Assembly: GCA_023415795.1 (NCBI GenBank)
Contig: JAEZJG010000013.1
Coordinates: 1-55,760 of the forward strand
Direction: 5' to 3'
DNA from: Bacillota bacterium
GTDB lineage: Bacteria; Bacillota; Clostridia; Christensenellales; SZUA-584
DNA: 55,760 nt
Positions 41,582-51,392 of this stretch are shown here, in pieces. The notes under the pieces are model-generated. The model had not been told where the DNA came from. It did not search any database and worked only from the letters and a program-made list of their open reading frames with translations. A program made the translations under genes and the position numbers. Position 1 is the stretch's first letter. Each line of letters begins with the position of its first letter.

Positions 41582-44500
41582 ATGAATACAGGCATCCGCC
41601 GCATGGGGCTTGACGTAGGCTCAACCACCGTCAAATGCGTCGTGCTGGAAGACAAGAAGGTATTATTCAGCTATTATAAGCGGCATTTCAGCGATATAGC
41701 AGGGGCGGTAACCGCGCTGCTGCACGATGCAAATGCTGCCTTGGGCAATTTTGAAGCGACTGTTTGCGTGACCGGCTCTGGCGGGCTCTCAGTGGGCAAA
41801 TGGCTGGAGCTGCCCTTCGTCCAGGAGGTTATTGCCGCCAGCAGCGCCGTACGGGCGTTTCTGCCGGATACCGACGTCGCCATCGAGCTGGGCGGAGAAG
41901 ACGCCAAGATCACATATTTCACCGGCAGCACCGAGCAGCGTATGAACGGCACGTGCGCGGGCGGCACCGGTGCGTTCATCGACCAGATGGCCTCGCTGCT
42001 GGAAACGGATGCGGCGGGTCTGGGTGAGCTGGCCGCAAAAGCAACACACATTTACGACATTGCAGCGCGCTGCGGCGTGTTTGCCAAGAGCGACATTCAA
42101 CCCCTCATCAACGAGGGGGCAGCACGAGAGAACATTGCGGCATCTGTACTGCAGGCCGTCGTCAACCAAACCATCAGCGGTCTTGCGTGCGGCCGTCCGA
42201 TACGCGGCAAGGTCGCGTTCCTTGGCGGCCCCTTGCACTTTCTGCCCGCGCTCAAGGATCGCTTTATCAAAACATTGAATATGCGCGATGAGGACATCAT
42301 GGAAACGCAGTATGCGATGATGTTCGTCGCGGCGGGTGCGGCAATGATGGCATCAAGTGACGCGGTTCATTTGGACGCGCTCGTTGCGCGCACGCAGCTG
42401 CGTCAGGATATGGACACTGCCTCCGTCTATCTGCCGCCGTTGTTTGCGGACAAGGCGGCATATACGGCGTTCACACAGCGTCACGCAGCGGCTGACGTCG
42501 CACAGCGCCCTATTGAAGCGGCAGTCGGTGCGTGCTTCCTCGGCATCGATGCAGGCTCCACCACCACCAAGGCGGTGCTGCTGGATGCTGACGGACATAT
42601 CGTCTACACACACTACGGCGCAAACAAGGGGCGACCGCTGGATATGGTGCGGGAGATACTCTCCGAAATCTACGATCGCCTGCCCCCAGGCGCATTTATC
42701 GCTTACGCAGCCTCCACCGGCTACGGTGAGAACCTCGTCAAAGCCGCGTTTCAGCTGGACACCAGCGAGGTAGAGACGGTGGCGCATTACACAGCGGCGC
42801 GTTTCTTCCGTCCGGATGTGGACTTCATACTCGATATCGGCGGTCAGGACATGAAATGCATGCGCATTCGTGACGGCGTGATCGACGAGGTGCTGCTCAA
42901 CGAAGCCTGTTCTTCGGGCTGTGGCTCGTTCCTCGAAACGTTTGCCGCGTCGCTGGAATGTGACATCCGTGAGTTCGCGTGGCAGGCATTGTTTGCGGCG
43001 CAGCCGGTGGACCTTGGCAGCCGCTGCACGGTGTTTATGAACTCCAAGGTGCGGCAGGCACAGAAGGAAGGCGCGGTACTGGGCGGCATCTCCGCCGGGC
43101 TGTCGTATTCCGTTATCAAGAATGCGCTCTATAAGGTCATTAAGCTTAAAACACCGGAAGACCTGGGCAAAAGCGTGGTGGTGCAGGGCGGCACGTTTCT
43201 CAACGACGCCGTGCTGCGTGCGCTGGAGCTGCTGACTGAGCGCGAGGTTGTACGCCCCGTGATCGCCGGTTTGATGGGCGCGTATGGCGCTGCGCTGCTC
43301 GCCAAGGAACGCTGCCCCGAAGCCGCCGTTTCATCGATACTATCACGCAATGCGCTCGAAACCATGCAGATTCGCCAGACAGGTGCGCGCTGCGGAAAAT
43401 GCGAGAACAACTGCCGACTCACTGTCAGTCACTTTGGCGACGGACGGCGGTTCATATCGGGCAACCGCTGCGAGCGCGGCGGCACCAATGCCGAGAAGCA
43501 TTCCGACCTGCCCGACATGTACGACTATACCTGCAAGCGTCTGTTCTCATATCAGCCGCTGGACAACGCACCGCGCGGCGATATCGGTATCCCCCGCGTG
43601 TTGGGCATATACGAGAGCTACCCGTTCTGGCACACGTTCTTCACGCAGCTGGGGTATCGCGTGGTTCTGTCGCCCCGGTCGTCGCGCAGTGTTTACACAG
43701 CAGGTATTGAAAGCATACCGTCCGAATCGCTGTGCTATCCGGCAAAATTAGCGCACGGCGCGGTGCGGCTGCTGATCGACAGCGGCATCAAGACGATATT
43801 CTTCCCTTGCGTGCCGTACGAGCAGAAGGAGCAAAAACACGCCGCCAACAACTATAACTGCCCCATCGTGACGTCATATCCGGAGAACATTAAGAACAAC
43901 ATGCCGGAGATCAAGGAAAACGGCGTGGAGTTTTTAATGCCGTTCCTTCCGATGGATAGCTTGAAGGCACTCTCCCGCCGATTAGCGGAGGAGTTTCCCA
44001 GCATCCCCGCTAAGGATATATACCGCGCAGCCAAGCTTGCGTGGCAGGAGAAAGCCGCATACCAGAGTGATATCCGCCGCCAGGGCGAGAAGATACTTGC
44101 CAAGGTACGGCGCGGTGAGTTGCAGGCGGTGATCCTCGGCGGACGTCCGTACCACATCGATCCGGAGATCAACCATGGTCTCTCGTCCATCATTACGTCG
44201 CTGGGCTATGCCGTGCTGACCGAGCAGAGCGTGGCGCACCTTGGCGAATACCGCCCGCTGCGCGTGCTCGATCAGTGGATGTTCCACACACGCATCTATT
44301 CGGCGGCGCATTTGGCAGGTCGCACAGAGGGGCTTGAGCTGGTACAGCTCAACTCTTTTGGTTGCGGGCTGGATGCGGTGGTCACCGACCAGACTCAGGA
44401 GATACTGAAAGCCTACGGCAAGATATACACGCTGATCAAGATTGATGAGATCAGCAACACAGGTGCTATCCGCATCCGTCTGCGTTCCCTGGCTGCAGCG

Positions 44501-45913
44501 GTGGCAGAGCGCAGAAAGCGGCGCGTGCTGGACGACCTCAAACAGGCTGTGCTGGAGAAGAAGGACGCTGTTGTCCAAAAGGCTGTCGAGAAAAAGGATG
44601 CCGTCGTACAGAAAAAGGATGCTGTTGTGCAAAAAGCAGTGGCGTATAAGAAGGTCGTCTTTGAAAAGTTCATGAAGAAGGACTACACGATACTGTCGCC
44701 GCAGATGTCGCCCATCCATTTCGATTTCCTGCGGGCCACGTTCGAGGCTTCAGGCTACCGCTTTGAATTGCTGCCGTCCGTGGACAACGCCGCCGTCGAA
44801 GAAGGCTTGAAGTATGTCAACAACGATGCGTGCTACCCGTCGATACTCGTCACCGGTCAGTTGATCGAAGCGGTCAAGTCGGGCCGATACGACACGAACA
44901 AGCTGGCCTGTATCATCTCGCAGACGGGCGGCGGTTGCCGTGCGTCCAACTATATTGGCTTCATCCGCAAGGCGCTTACCGACGCGGGCTTTCCGCACAT
45001 CCCCGTTATCTCCCTCAGCGCGGCTGGGCTGGAGAAGCACCCCGGCCTCAAGATTACGCTGCGTATGCTGCGGCGCGCAATGCGCGGCATGGTCTACGGT
45101 GATCTCTTAAACCGGCTGTCGCTGGCCACACGCCCCTATGAAGCGGAGCCGGGTGCGACGGATGCCGCGCTTCATAAATGGAACGCTATCGCGCTGGACA
45201 ACGTGCGGCATTTAAGCCTCAAGCGTTTCAAACGCAATATTCAGGACATCGTAGACGCATTTGAGGCGATACCCGTACGGGATATTAAAAAACCGGTGAT
45301 CGGCGTGGTGGGCGAAATTCTCGTTAAATATCACCCCACCGCCAACAACCAGATCGTCAAGGTGCTGGAGGACGAGGGCGCGGAGGTGAAGGTGCCCGAT
45401 CTGATCGACTTCCTGCTGTATTGCGCATATAACACCAACTTTAAGCACGAGAAGCTGGGGAAATCCAAGCTGGCCGCATATGCTGGCAATTTCGCCATCG
45501 CTGTGATCGAGGGTTACCGCAAGCAGATGCGCCGGGCGCTTAAGCGCAGCAATCGGTTCTCCCCGCCGTCGACCATATCCGAGAAGGCCAAGGCCGCGTC
45601 CGAGTTCCTGTCCATCGGCAACCAGACGGGCGAAGGCTGGTTCCTCACGGGCGAAATGGCAGAGCTGCTGCATGAGGGTGCGGATGGCATTGTGTGCGTG
45701 CAGCCGTTTGCGTGTCTGCCCAACCATATCGTGGGCAAGGGCGTCATCCAGCCCATTCGTGCCAAATATCCGGATGCTAACATTGTCGCTATCGACTACG
45801 ATCCCGGTGCCAGCGAAGTGAACCAGCTTAACCGCATTAAGCTGATGCTCTCGCTCGCGCACGAGAAGATCGTAAATACTGCGCAGAGTGATGAAGATAT
45901 ATCCATTTCCTGA
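41582..45913 (+). CDS. fused 2-hydroxyacyl-CoA dehydratase activase-related protein
   Basis: From the ATG at 41582 (CGGAG nine bases before) it has 1443 residues. Two BadF/HgdC-like ASKHA ATPase domains come first: MGLDVGSTTVKCVV with NGTCAGGTGAFIDQM, and LGIDAGSTTTKAVLL with LDIGGQDMKCM and ACSSGCGSFLE. Next come cysteine-rich and DUF2229-like parts (CGKCENNCRL; ESLCYPAKLAHGA) and a region like the dehydratase D subunit. In the known enzymes the activase has a [4Fe-4S] cluster and gives one electron to the dehydratase by ATP use. A lysine-rich linker repeats KKDAVVQK three times (44558-44635). Such giant fusions are widespread in Clostridia; their reaction is not known. Confidence 0.85.
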   Translation: MNTGIRRMGLDVGSTTVKCVVLEDKKVLFSYYKRHFSDIAGAVTALLHDANAALGNFEATVCVTGSGGLSVGKWLELPFVQEVIAASSAVRAFLPDTDVAIELGGEDAKITYFTGSTEQRMNGTCAGGTGAFIDQMASLLETDAAGLGELAAKATHIYDIAARCGVFAKSDIQPLINEGAARENIAASVLQAVVNQTISGLACGRPIRGKVAFLGGPLHFLPALKDRFIKTLNMRDEDIMETQYAMMFVAAGAAMMASSDAVHLDALVARTQLRQDMDTASVYLPPLFADKAAYTAFTQRHAAADVAQRPIEAAVGACFLGIDAGSTTTKAVLLDADGHIVYTHYGANKGRPLDMVREILSEIYDRLPPGAFIAYAASTGYGENLVKAAFQLDTSEVETVAHYTAARFFRPDVDFILDIGGQDMKCMRIRDGVIDEVLLNEACSSGCGSFLETFAASLECDIREFAWQALFAAQPVDLGSRCTVFMNSKVRQAQKEGAVLGGISAGLSYSVIKNALYKVIKLKTPEDLGKSVVVQGGTFLNDAVLRALELLTEREVVRPVIAGLMGAYGAALLAKERCPEAAVSSILSRNALETMQIRQTGARCGKCENNCRLTVSHFGDGRRFISGNRCERGGTNAEKHSDLPDMYDYTCKRLFSYQPLDNAPRGDIGIPRVLGIYESYPFWHTFFTQLGYRVVLSPRSSRSVYTAGIESIPSESLCYPAKLAHGAVRLLIDSGIKTIFFPCVPYEQKEQKHAANNYNCPIVTSYPENIKNNMPEIKENGVEFLMPFLPMDSLKALSRRLAEEFPSIPAKDIYRAAKLAWQEKAAYQSDIRRQGEKILAKVRRGELQAVILGGRPYHIDPEINHGLSSIITSLGYAVLTEQSVAHLGEYRPLRVLDQWMFHTRIYSAAHLAGRTEGLELVQLNSFGCGLDAVVTDQTQEILKAYGKIYTLIKIDEISNTGAIRIRLRSLAAAVAERRKRRVLDDLKQAVLEKKDAVVQKAVEKKDAVVQKKDAVVQKAVAYKKVVFEKFMKKDYTILSPQMSPIHFDFLRATFEASGYRFELLPSVDNAAVEEGLKYVNNDACYPSILVTGQLIEAVKSGRYDTNKLACIISQTGGGCRASNYIGFIRKALTDAGFPHIPVISLSAAGLEKHPGLKITLRMLRRAMRGMVYGDLLNRLSLATRPYEAEPGATDAALHKWNAIALDNVRHLSLKRFKRNIQDIVDAFEAIPVRDIKKPVIGVVGEILVKYHPTANNQIVKVLEDEGAEVKVPDLIDFLLYCAYNTNFKHEKLGKSKLAAYAGNFAIAVIEGYRKQMRRALKRSNRFSPPSTISEKAKAASEFLSIGNQTGEGWFLTGEMAELLHEGADGIVCVQPFACLPNHIVGKGVIQPIRAKYPDANIVAIDYDPGASEVNQLNRIKLMLSLAHEKIVNTAQSDEDISIS

Positions 45914-45961
45914 TAATGCTTTTGTAATATGGTAAATAGAGGGGGGAGTACGTACTTGCCC

Positions 45962-46867
45962 CTATACGATCAAGTCGTATAGCCTTTCCCGCATCACTGC
46001 AAGGCTCGTAATCTCCGCCTCCGAACCGATGTGAACGGGCAGTATCTCGTTGCCGATATCGTGCAGCAGCAGACCCTCCGTACAAAATTCCAGCACATCC
46101 ATCGGATCACAATCCCCGAAGAAGCCCCGCATAAACGATTTGTCGAAGCGGAACAGCTCGCTGGCGACCACCGCATGCTCGTACAGCCTTGGCGCACGCA
46201 CACTGTCCGCAAAATCGAGGATGCTGATACTCATGTCATCACCCACCAGCACGTTGTCCGGGTTTAGGTCACCGTGGCAATACACCAACTCGTCGTCACG
46301 CAGCACAAGGGCTTGCAGCCAGTACAGCCGCTCTTGCTGGAACGATGCGGGATAGTCAGTCCACCCTGTATGAGACAGCGCGTGTGCCAGCACATCCGCC
46401 GCTCCGAAATCCTCGCATGGGGTATTCAAGCTGTCCGCAATATCCCGCAGCCTTGCTCCCAGTGCTTGCTTTTGCACACCGCTCATCTCACGCGCAGCTC
46501 GGTTCAAATGCATACCATGGATGCGCTCCATAACAATGTAGCGAAAAGCATATGCGTCGTCCACCACCCCCGCCGCCAGTGGTCTGGGCACGGATATCCC
46601 AAGACGGCTGGCACGGCGCAACCCGAACAGCTCGATGTCCGCATCGGAACCGACCTCCATACCGCATTCAGGCGGAGCAAATATCTTCAGCACGAATTTG
46701 CCCGACGCAAACACCGCGTTGGTGCTGGCTGATACAGCTGCAAAATCGGTATCTCGCAGCTTCTCCCTTTCACAAATGCAGTTTATAACAGGTGCCAGCG
46801 CTTCGCGGGATTTATAAACCCGCAGCCATGATGTCCAGTCCGTCAACCGGTGCTCAAACACTCTCAA
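45962..46867 (-). CDS. aminoglycoside phosphotransferase-fold kinase
   Basis: A 301-residue protein kinase-like enzyme. The N lobe has FVLKIFAPPE with the ATP-binding Lys; the catalytic loop is VYCHGDLNPDNVLV and the metal-binding motif ISILDFADSVRAP. These match the APH/choline kinase superfamily. The substrate may be a sugar, choline-like alcohol or antibiotic; nothing nearby decides. Resistance is not claimed. The gene is 33 bases downstream of the epimerase-like gene. Confidence 0.85.
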   Translation of the reverse strand: MRVFEHRLTDWTSWLRVYKSREALAPVINCICEREKLRDTDFAAVSASTNAVFASGKFVLKIFAPPECGMEVGSDADIELFGLRRASRLGISVPRPLAAGVVDDAYAFRYIVMERIHGMHLNRAAREMSGVQKQALGARLRDIADSLNTPCEDFGAADVLAHALSHTGWTDYPASFQQERLYWLQALVLRDDELVYCHGDLNPDNVLVGDDMSISILDFADSVRAPRLYEHAVVASELFRFDKSFMRGFFGDCDPMDVLEFCTEGLLLHDIGNEILPVHIGSEAEITSLAVMRERLYDLIV

Positions 46868-46900
46868 GCCGCCCTCACTTTCAGCGCGTTGTCACCTCAA

Positions 46901-47887
46901 TCAGCCCGAGGCGCTCTGCTCCATATGCCACTGTACCGCGTCCCGGATGGAGTCGGGAATCGGCCGCGGCGCATAGCCCAGGCGCTCCTGCGCCTTCGCG
47001 TTGGATATCTGCGAGCCCGACACCAGAATATCCACCGTGTCCTGCGTCAGTATCGGCTCCCTGCCGGCCAGCGCAGACAGCGCAGGCACCACGGCCGCCG
47101 CCGCGCGCACGGCCGGAAGCGGCATGCGCACCATCTTGAACCTGCGGCCCGCGCTGTGCCCCACCGTCTCGATCACTTCCCTGATCTTGCAGCGCCCGCC
47201 GGCGAGTATATATCCTTGACCCTTTTCACCGTGCTGCCATGCACGGTATATGCCGTCCGCCACGTCGCGCACGTCCACGAAGTCGTAGCCGCCGTCGAAG
47301 TAGAAGTGTATGGGGCTGCGCGACGTCATGTATTTTTTGAACATGGTTCCGGAAAAGGACTCCCGGAAGTCATACGGTCCGATCACGCCGGTGGGGTACA
47401 CAATCACCGCATCCAGGCCCTTTTCACACGCTTCCAGCACCGCCGCCGTGCTGAGCACCTTCGTGCGTCCGTATTCGTCCGTCGGCTGACAGCTCTCTAC
47501 ATCCACCTCTTCGTCCACCACGCCGCCATCTCCCCGCTCCAGCGCATGGATGCTGGACACATGCACCAGCCGCTTCACACCGTGCGTCAGGCAGGCCTTC
47601 ACCACGTTGCGCGTGCCGCCCACGTTGATGTCATGCAGCCGCTGTTTATTGCTGCACGTCAGCTGGATGGACGCCGCCAGGTGAAACACGTCCGTGCAGC
47701 CCTCCACTGCTTTCATCACGGCGTCCGCATCGCAGATATCCGCCCGCACGATCTCCTTGGCATACGGCTCGATATGGGCTGTGCTGCTTCCCCGCACCAT
47801 CAGCCGCAAGTCTTTATAGCCGTTTTGGTACAGCAAACGTGCCAGCACGTTGCCAATGTGCCCGCTTGCCCCTGTAATCAGTATCAT
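46901..47887 (-). CDS. NAD-dependent epimerase/dehydratase (extended SDR)
   Basis: From the ATG at 47887 (GGAGGG before) it has 328 residues. The nucleotide site is ITGASGHIGNVLARLL and the active-site motif YGRTK (YxxxK) follows a Ser-rich strand LVHVSSIHA. The C-terminal part resembles dihydroflavonol-4-reductase-like proteins. The substrate, a sugar nucleotide or a ketone, is unknown. It precedes the APH-like kinase and may act with it. Confidence 0.87.
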   Translation of the reverse strand: MILITGASGHIGNVLARLLYQNGYKDLRLMVRGSSTAHIEPYAKEIVRADICDADAVMKAVEGCTDVFHLAASIQLTCSNKQRLHDINVGGTRNVVKACLTHGVKRLVHVSSIHALERGDGGVVDEEVDVESCQPTDEYGRTKVLSTAAVLEACEKGLDAVIVYPTGVIGPYDFRESFSGTMFKKYMTSRSPIHFYFDGGYDFVDVRDVADGIYRAWQHGEKGQGYILAGGRCKIREVIETVGHSAGRRFKMVRMPLPAVRAAAAVVPALSALAGREPILTQDTVDILVSGSQISNAKAQERLGYAPRPIPDSIRDAVQWHMEQSASG

Positions 47888-47974
47888 AGCGCCCTCCGAT
47901 ATTATAAGGATGATTCCATATGCAAAACCGCCGGACATCTCAGCCACGGCGGCTCACAGGCAGTCATGTTTGGT

Positions 47975-48670
47975 TTAGTCGATATCCGCGTTATCGCGGC
48001 GGACACGCACCTCAATTTTTTCCCGAGGCGCAGCTTCAGGCCTTTGGCGGTTAGCGCGTGTGGGAATATAATCGTCATCGTCATCGTCGTCAAACTCCGG
48101 CGGTGTATACGGCCGGTAGCCTGTTCTTACGGGCGCAGCCTCTTTGTCCGGTATAAATGCCATGATACCCGCCGCCGCAAGGAGCAGGCTGGCCAGCACC
48201 GTTGGCATCGCGGTTCCCGTGAAGAAGGAACCTATCATGATCAGCAGCGCGGACACCAGCATCATCACGCCGCCGGATGTGGGCTTGCTGCGCGCCTTCA
48301 ATGAGCCAAAGAAGCCGATAAATGCCAGCACAATGCTCAGAGCGATAATGATTGCCGAGACCACCGCGTTGATACCGACGCGGTATATAAACACTGCCGA
48401 CTGTTGATAAACGCTGTCGTCGAGCGGCAAGCGGCTGTCTTTAGCCACCTGCTCCGCGAAGCCCTCATACGCCCCGCGGTTCAGCGACGGCCAATTGTCC
48501 TGCGCAAACATCTCGCCCATCACAACGATATTCTCGTTCTCAAGCTCGGTGCCAATGCTGCCGACCGTGGAATCCACTATGCCTGCGGGCACCGTATACA
48601 GCATCAAAAATGTGCAGATCAGCGCCAGTATGCCGCCCGCATACCCCAGTATAAATCCTGTCCGCTTCAT
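47975..48670 (-). CDS. membrane protein with acidic Asp-run and basic tail
   Basis: A 231-residue protein with a first membrane helix (residues 7-30), an outer domain to about 90, then three or four helices (about 100-172). The tail has a run of Asp (EFDDDDDDDY) followed by a basic end. It opens with MKRTGFILGYAGGILALIC, the same plan as the next two genes upstream. Start ATG overlaps the previous stop (TGATG). Family not firmly recognised; DUF4064-like. Confidence 0.6.
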   Translation of the reverse strand: MKRTGFILGYAGGILALICTFLMLYTVPAGIVDSTVGSIGTELENENIVVMGEMFAQDNWPSLNRGAYEGFAEQVAKDSRLPLDDSVYQQSAVFIYRVGINAVVSAIIIALSIVLAFIGFFGSLKARSKPTSGGVMMLVSALLIMIGSFFTGTAMPTVLASLLLAAAGIMAFIPDKEAAPVRTGYRPYTPPEFDDDDDDDYIPTRANRQRPEAAPREKIEVRVRRDNADID

Positions 48671-49275
48671 CACAGCACCTCCCTGACACGATTCTGACCG
48701 TTAACAGGTGCGCGATTCGGTTCTTTCAGCAGCACCAATGAACCAATCAGCAGCAGCAGCGACGCCACACCCATCGGCAGCGCGGAACCGCCCAGAATAC
48801 CAAAGCCCAGCGTCAGTATCGAGCAGACCAGTATCGTGACGGCTGCGGGTTTGCGGCGCACATGCGCCAGCTGCGCCGCGATCAAGGCCGCCACCGATGC
48901 CAGCACGCTTACCGCCATGCCGATATACAGCCGCAGCTTAAGCCCCTCCCACTTGGCCACAATGGCAGCCATATCGGCAAAGGCCTTGCTGTCATACTTG
49001 TCCGCCAGCTTTTCCAAATCCTCCGAGGTGGTCTTGTCCAGCACCACCTTATAATCCTCCACGTATGTGGACAAATCCGTCTCCATAAACTTTGCCGCGT
49101 CGTGATATTTGCCCAGCAGCTCCCACATGCTGCCCACACGGTCTCCACGCTCTTCGAAGAAACGCGAAAGATCGCCCCCCAACGCCCACAAAAAGCTGGT
49201 CAGCAGCATCAGCATGGAAAACACCAGGGCCAGAACCGCCCCCGTCATGCTCGTTAAATAGCCGCCCCGGTTCAT
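48670..49275 (-). CDS. membrane protein, second of three in a row
   Basis: A 201-residue protein with one N-terminal helix (about 8-31), an outer helical domain (40-115) and three helices (about 115-190). It begins MNRGGYLTSMTGAVLALVFS. Start overlaps the upstream stop (ATGA). The layout of first helix, outer domain and helix triplet is the same as in the gene at 47975, which suggests duplication; sequence identity is low. Function unknown. Confidence 0.6.
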   Translation of the reverse strand: MNRGGYLTSMTGAVLALVFSMLMLLTSFLWALGGDLSRFFEERGDRVGSMWELLGKYHDAAKFMETDLSTYVEDYKVVLDKTTSEDLEKLADKYDSKAFADMAAIVAKWEGLKLRLYIGMAVSVLASVAALIAAQLAHVRRKPAAVTILVCSILTLGFGILGGSALPMGVASLLLLIGSLVLLKEPNRAPVNGQNRVREVL

Positions 49276-49607
49276 TTCTTATTCTCCATTTCATATTTAA
49301 CAGGCACCACAGCCAACACCACAGCCATAATATAGAGCACTGCAGATATCGACTGCCACGGGAAGCCAAACATCATGATCGCCGTTGTTGCAACCAACAT
49401 AATTACAGAACCGGCAACATGGTGCTTTGTCACGCTCAGTGCGCCGATGATGCCCAGCACGTTTGCGCCCAGCAAAATGTAGCCCGAATATGCCTCGGAC
49501 GCCAATGTGCCGCTAAGATAATGCGTTATGCCAAACAGCGAAAGCACCGCCATAACGAGCCCGCAAATACCGGCAATCAGCCCCAGTATCAGCTCAGTCT
49601 TTCTCAT
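49272..49607 (-). CDS. membrane protein, first of three in a row
   Basis: A 111-residue protein with four helices (about 6-28, 38-56, 62-82, 85-103) and a short basic tail. It begins MRKTELILGLIAGICGLVMAV, resembling the openings of its two neighbours but lacking the outer domain. AAGGAAGG precedes the start. The three genes overlap by a few bases each, so they form one operon. No known family is named. Confidence 0.6.
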   Translation of the reverse strand: MRKTELILGLIAGICGLVMAVLSLFGITHYLSGTLASEAYSGYILLGANVLGIIGALSVTKHHVAGSVIMLVATTAIMMFGFPWQSISAVLYIMAVVLAVVPVKYEMENKK

Positions 49608-49728
49608 AAGGTTTCCTTCCTTATTCTCCGGTTATCCGAAAATTCACATATGTATTATACAACACCGATACGCCAAAGGCAACGCGGCACGCATAGCGCA
49701 AGGCTTGTCCTCTTTTCGGCAACAAAAA

Positions 49729-49753
49729 ACACCGCTGATGTTAGCGGCGGTGT
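49729..49753 (-). terminator. terminator after spoIIID
   Basis: On the minus strand ACACCGC pairs with GCGGTGT, followed by TTTTTTG. It begins right at the spoIIID stop codon. Confidence 0.85.
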
Positions 49754-50002
49754 CTACTGACTCTTATATTTTATCCGCGTTGCGTTGCCGCCCCGAATGT
49801 GCCGCTCATCCTTATTCTTTTTCAGTACCTCTGCCACCTGTCTGGCGGTGGATGGAGATATCGTGTAAAGCCGCTCAGTCAGATCCTTATGCACTGTGGA
49901 TTTACTGGTTCCGAACGCCTTTGCCGCCAGCCTGACGGTTGCGCCGTATTCCAGCACATACTCGGCTATGCGCATCACCCTGTCCTCGATATATTCCTTC
50001 AT
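49754..50002 (-). CDS. spoIIID: sporulation transcription factor SpoIIID
   Basis: A mother-cell DNA-binding regulator active in the sigma-E stage. The 82 residues begin MKEYIEDRVMRIAEYVLEYG, carry the helix-turn-helix ATVRLAAKAFGTSKSTVHKDLTERL, and end with a basic tail. This is the typical length. GGGGGG lies before the ATG. Its own terminator makes it single-gene. The cohesin/dockerin-SpoIID operon lies just upstream on the same strand. Confidence 0.96.
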   Translation of the reverse strand: MKEYIEDRVMRIAEYVLEYGATVRLAAKAFGTSKSTVHKDLTERLYTISPSTARQVAEVLKKNKDERHIRGGNATRIKYKSQ

Positions 50003-50125
50003 TTCATATATGCCCCCCTCTTCTCACGTTTGGTTCATATATATGTGAGCAGGCAGGCTTGTATGATTTTTTAAGTTGAATTAGCATGCACGGTTCAACA
50101 GGTATCGGATCGATGTGAATAACAA

Positions 50126-50155
50126 ACGCCCGTTACCTACTAGAGCAACGGGCGT
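50126..50155 (-). terminator. terminator after the cohesin gene
   Basis: ACGCCCGTT / AACGGGCGT (50126-50155); on the minus strand it is followed by TTGTTATT. It separates the cohesin operon from spoIIID. Confidence 0.8.
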
Positions 50156-50188
50156 CAAGAACTGTATGGGTTTCAAATCGTTTTTGGC

Positions 50189-51379
50189 TTACATTTGGGC
50201 GTCCTGCCCGTCAGCGTTTTTCACTTTGATTTTGCGGCTGACACCGGGGCGATTCTTTCGCGTGTACAGCACCGCCAGCACAACCGCCGCCGCGGCAATT
50301 ACCACACCAACAGCGCACAGTGCCAAAAACAAGGGCAGCGCCAGCATGATATCCGCGCCGGTTTTCTCCGGTTGCTGCGACGCTGAAGGGCTATCCTCTT
50401 GCGGCGATGCGGCCGGCAGCGTCACGTAACGCTGTACCGACTTATCGGTCATGTTATACAAATAAAAGCCCGTCTCACCGGCGGCATTGCGCGCATACAC
50501 CAGATACACGCCGTCTGCACCCGGGGTCTGCCACGCGGGCATCTCCCGCTCCTTATAGGTGACCGTTGATTTCTCAAAGCCTTGGGGCGGCTGCACCGTG
50601 TCGTCCGGCCATAGCAGCGTAAAATCAGCCAATGCCGATGTCACCGTGACATATGGATACAGCGTGTTCTTGTCAGCGCTGTAGATATAATAACCACCAT
50701 TATCGCCCGCCTCATCGGAAAGATACAGCAGTATGATATCCTCGCTGTCGGGCACCGCCGCGCCGTTCACATACTCCGTACCATACTGCACCTGCCTGTC
50801 GGCAAAACCGGAAGGCAGCGTCAGGCTGGTGAGCGACCGCCATATATACATTGGAGCCGATGTGCCCAGCACGTTTTCGGCAGGCACACCCGTCTGCGCG
50901 AGGCTGACCGGGGGCGTTGCTGCACCACCCGGCTGCGCGGCAGCATCCGCAGGCGCAATAGTAACGCTCACACCTGCCTGCGCAGCATCCAATGCTTGAC
51001 CATCGTAGCCCAGCACGCTGCTCATCGACACGGAAACCTCCGCCTGCCCGTCCTTGAGGGCCGCAAAGGTGATCACTGCCGTCAATGATGCCGAACCGCC
51101 GCTCTGTGCCGATATCATGTTGAGACGCCCGTCTGCCGCACCGCCGCTGCCGCTGACGAAAGACAGCAAAGCCGGATCATAGGTGAACACGCCGTCTGCC
51201 ACCCCGATATGTTCCGCCGACACCACGACGGTAACCGTTACCTTATCCCCCACCTTCACCGAGGTGGAATCCGCCGAAACGGCGACGTCCGTCGCAAATG
51301 CCACCGTTGGTATCGCCAGCAGCACCGCCAACGCAATGATCATGTTCAGCCCTCTGCGGGCTCCTATTCCGCGTTTCAA
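50189..51379 (-). CDS. membrane-anchored cohesin-domain protein
   Basis: A 396-residue protein with a signal peptide (residues 10-29, ending AFA), then a cohesin-like domain at about 30-145 (SADSTSVKVGDKVTVTVVVS; VADGVFTYDPALLSFVSGS; GYDGQALDAAQAGVSVTIA). A Pro/Ala linker leads to a beta-rich region (150-325) and a C-terminal membrane helix (about 345-371) with a basic cytoplasmic tail (RKNRPGVSRKIKVK). The start is TTG at 51379 with AGGAGG nine bases before; that SD overlaps the stop of the dockerin gene, so the two are coupled. Confidence 0.82.
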   Translation of the reverse strand: MKRGIGARRGLNMIIALAVLLAIPTVAFATDVAVSADSTSVKVGDKVTVTVVVSAEHIGVADGVFTYDPALLSFVSGSGGAADGRLNMISAQSGGSASLTAVITFAALKDGQAEVSVSMSSVLGYDGQALDAAQAGVSVTIAPADAAAQPGGAATPPVSLAQTGVPAENVLGTSAPMYIWRSLTSLTLPSGFADRQVQYGTEYVNGAAVPDSEDIILLYLSDEAGDNGGYYIYSADKNTLYPYVTVTSALADFTLLWPDDTVQPPQGFEKSTVTYKEREMPAWQTPGADGVYLVYARNAAGETGFYLYNMTDKSVQRYVTLPAASPQEDSPSASQQPEKTGADIMLALPLFLALCAVGVVIAAAAVVLAVLYTRKNRPGVSRKIKVKNADGQDAQM

Positions 51380-51392
51380 CCGAGTTTCCCTC

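Noticed and set aside
45962..46867. An aminoglycoside resistance gene
   Set aside because: The kinase fold is clear, but family members act on many substrates and the neighbours give no sign of resistance.
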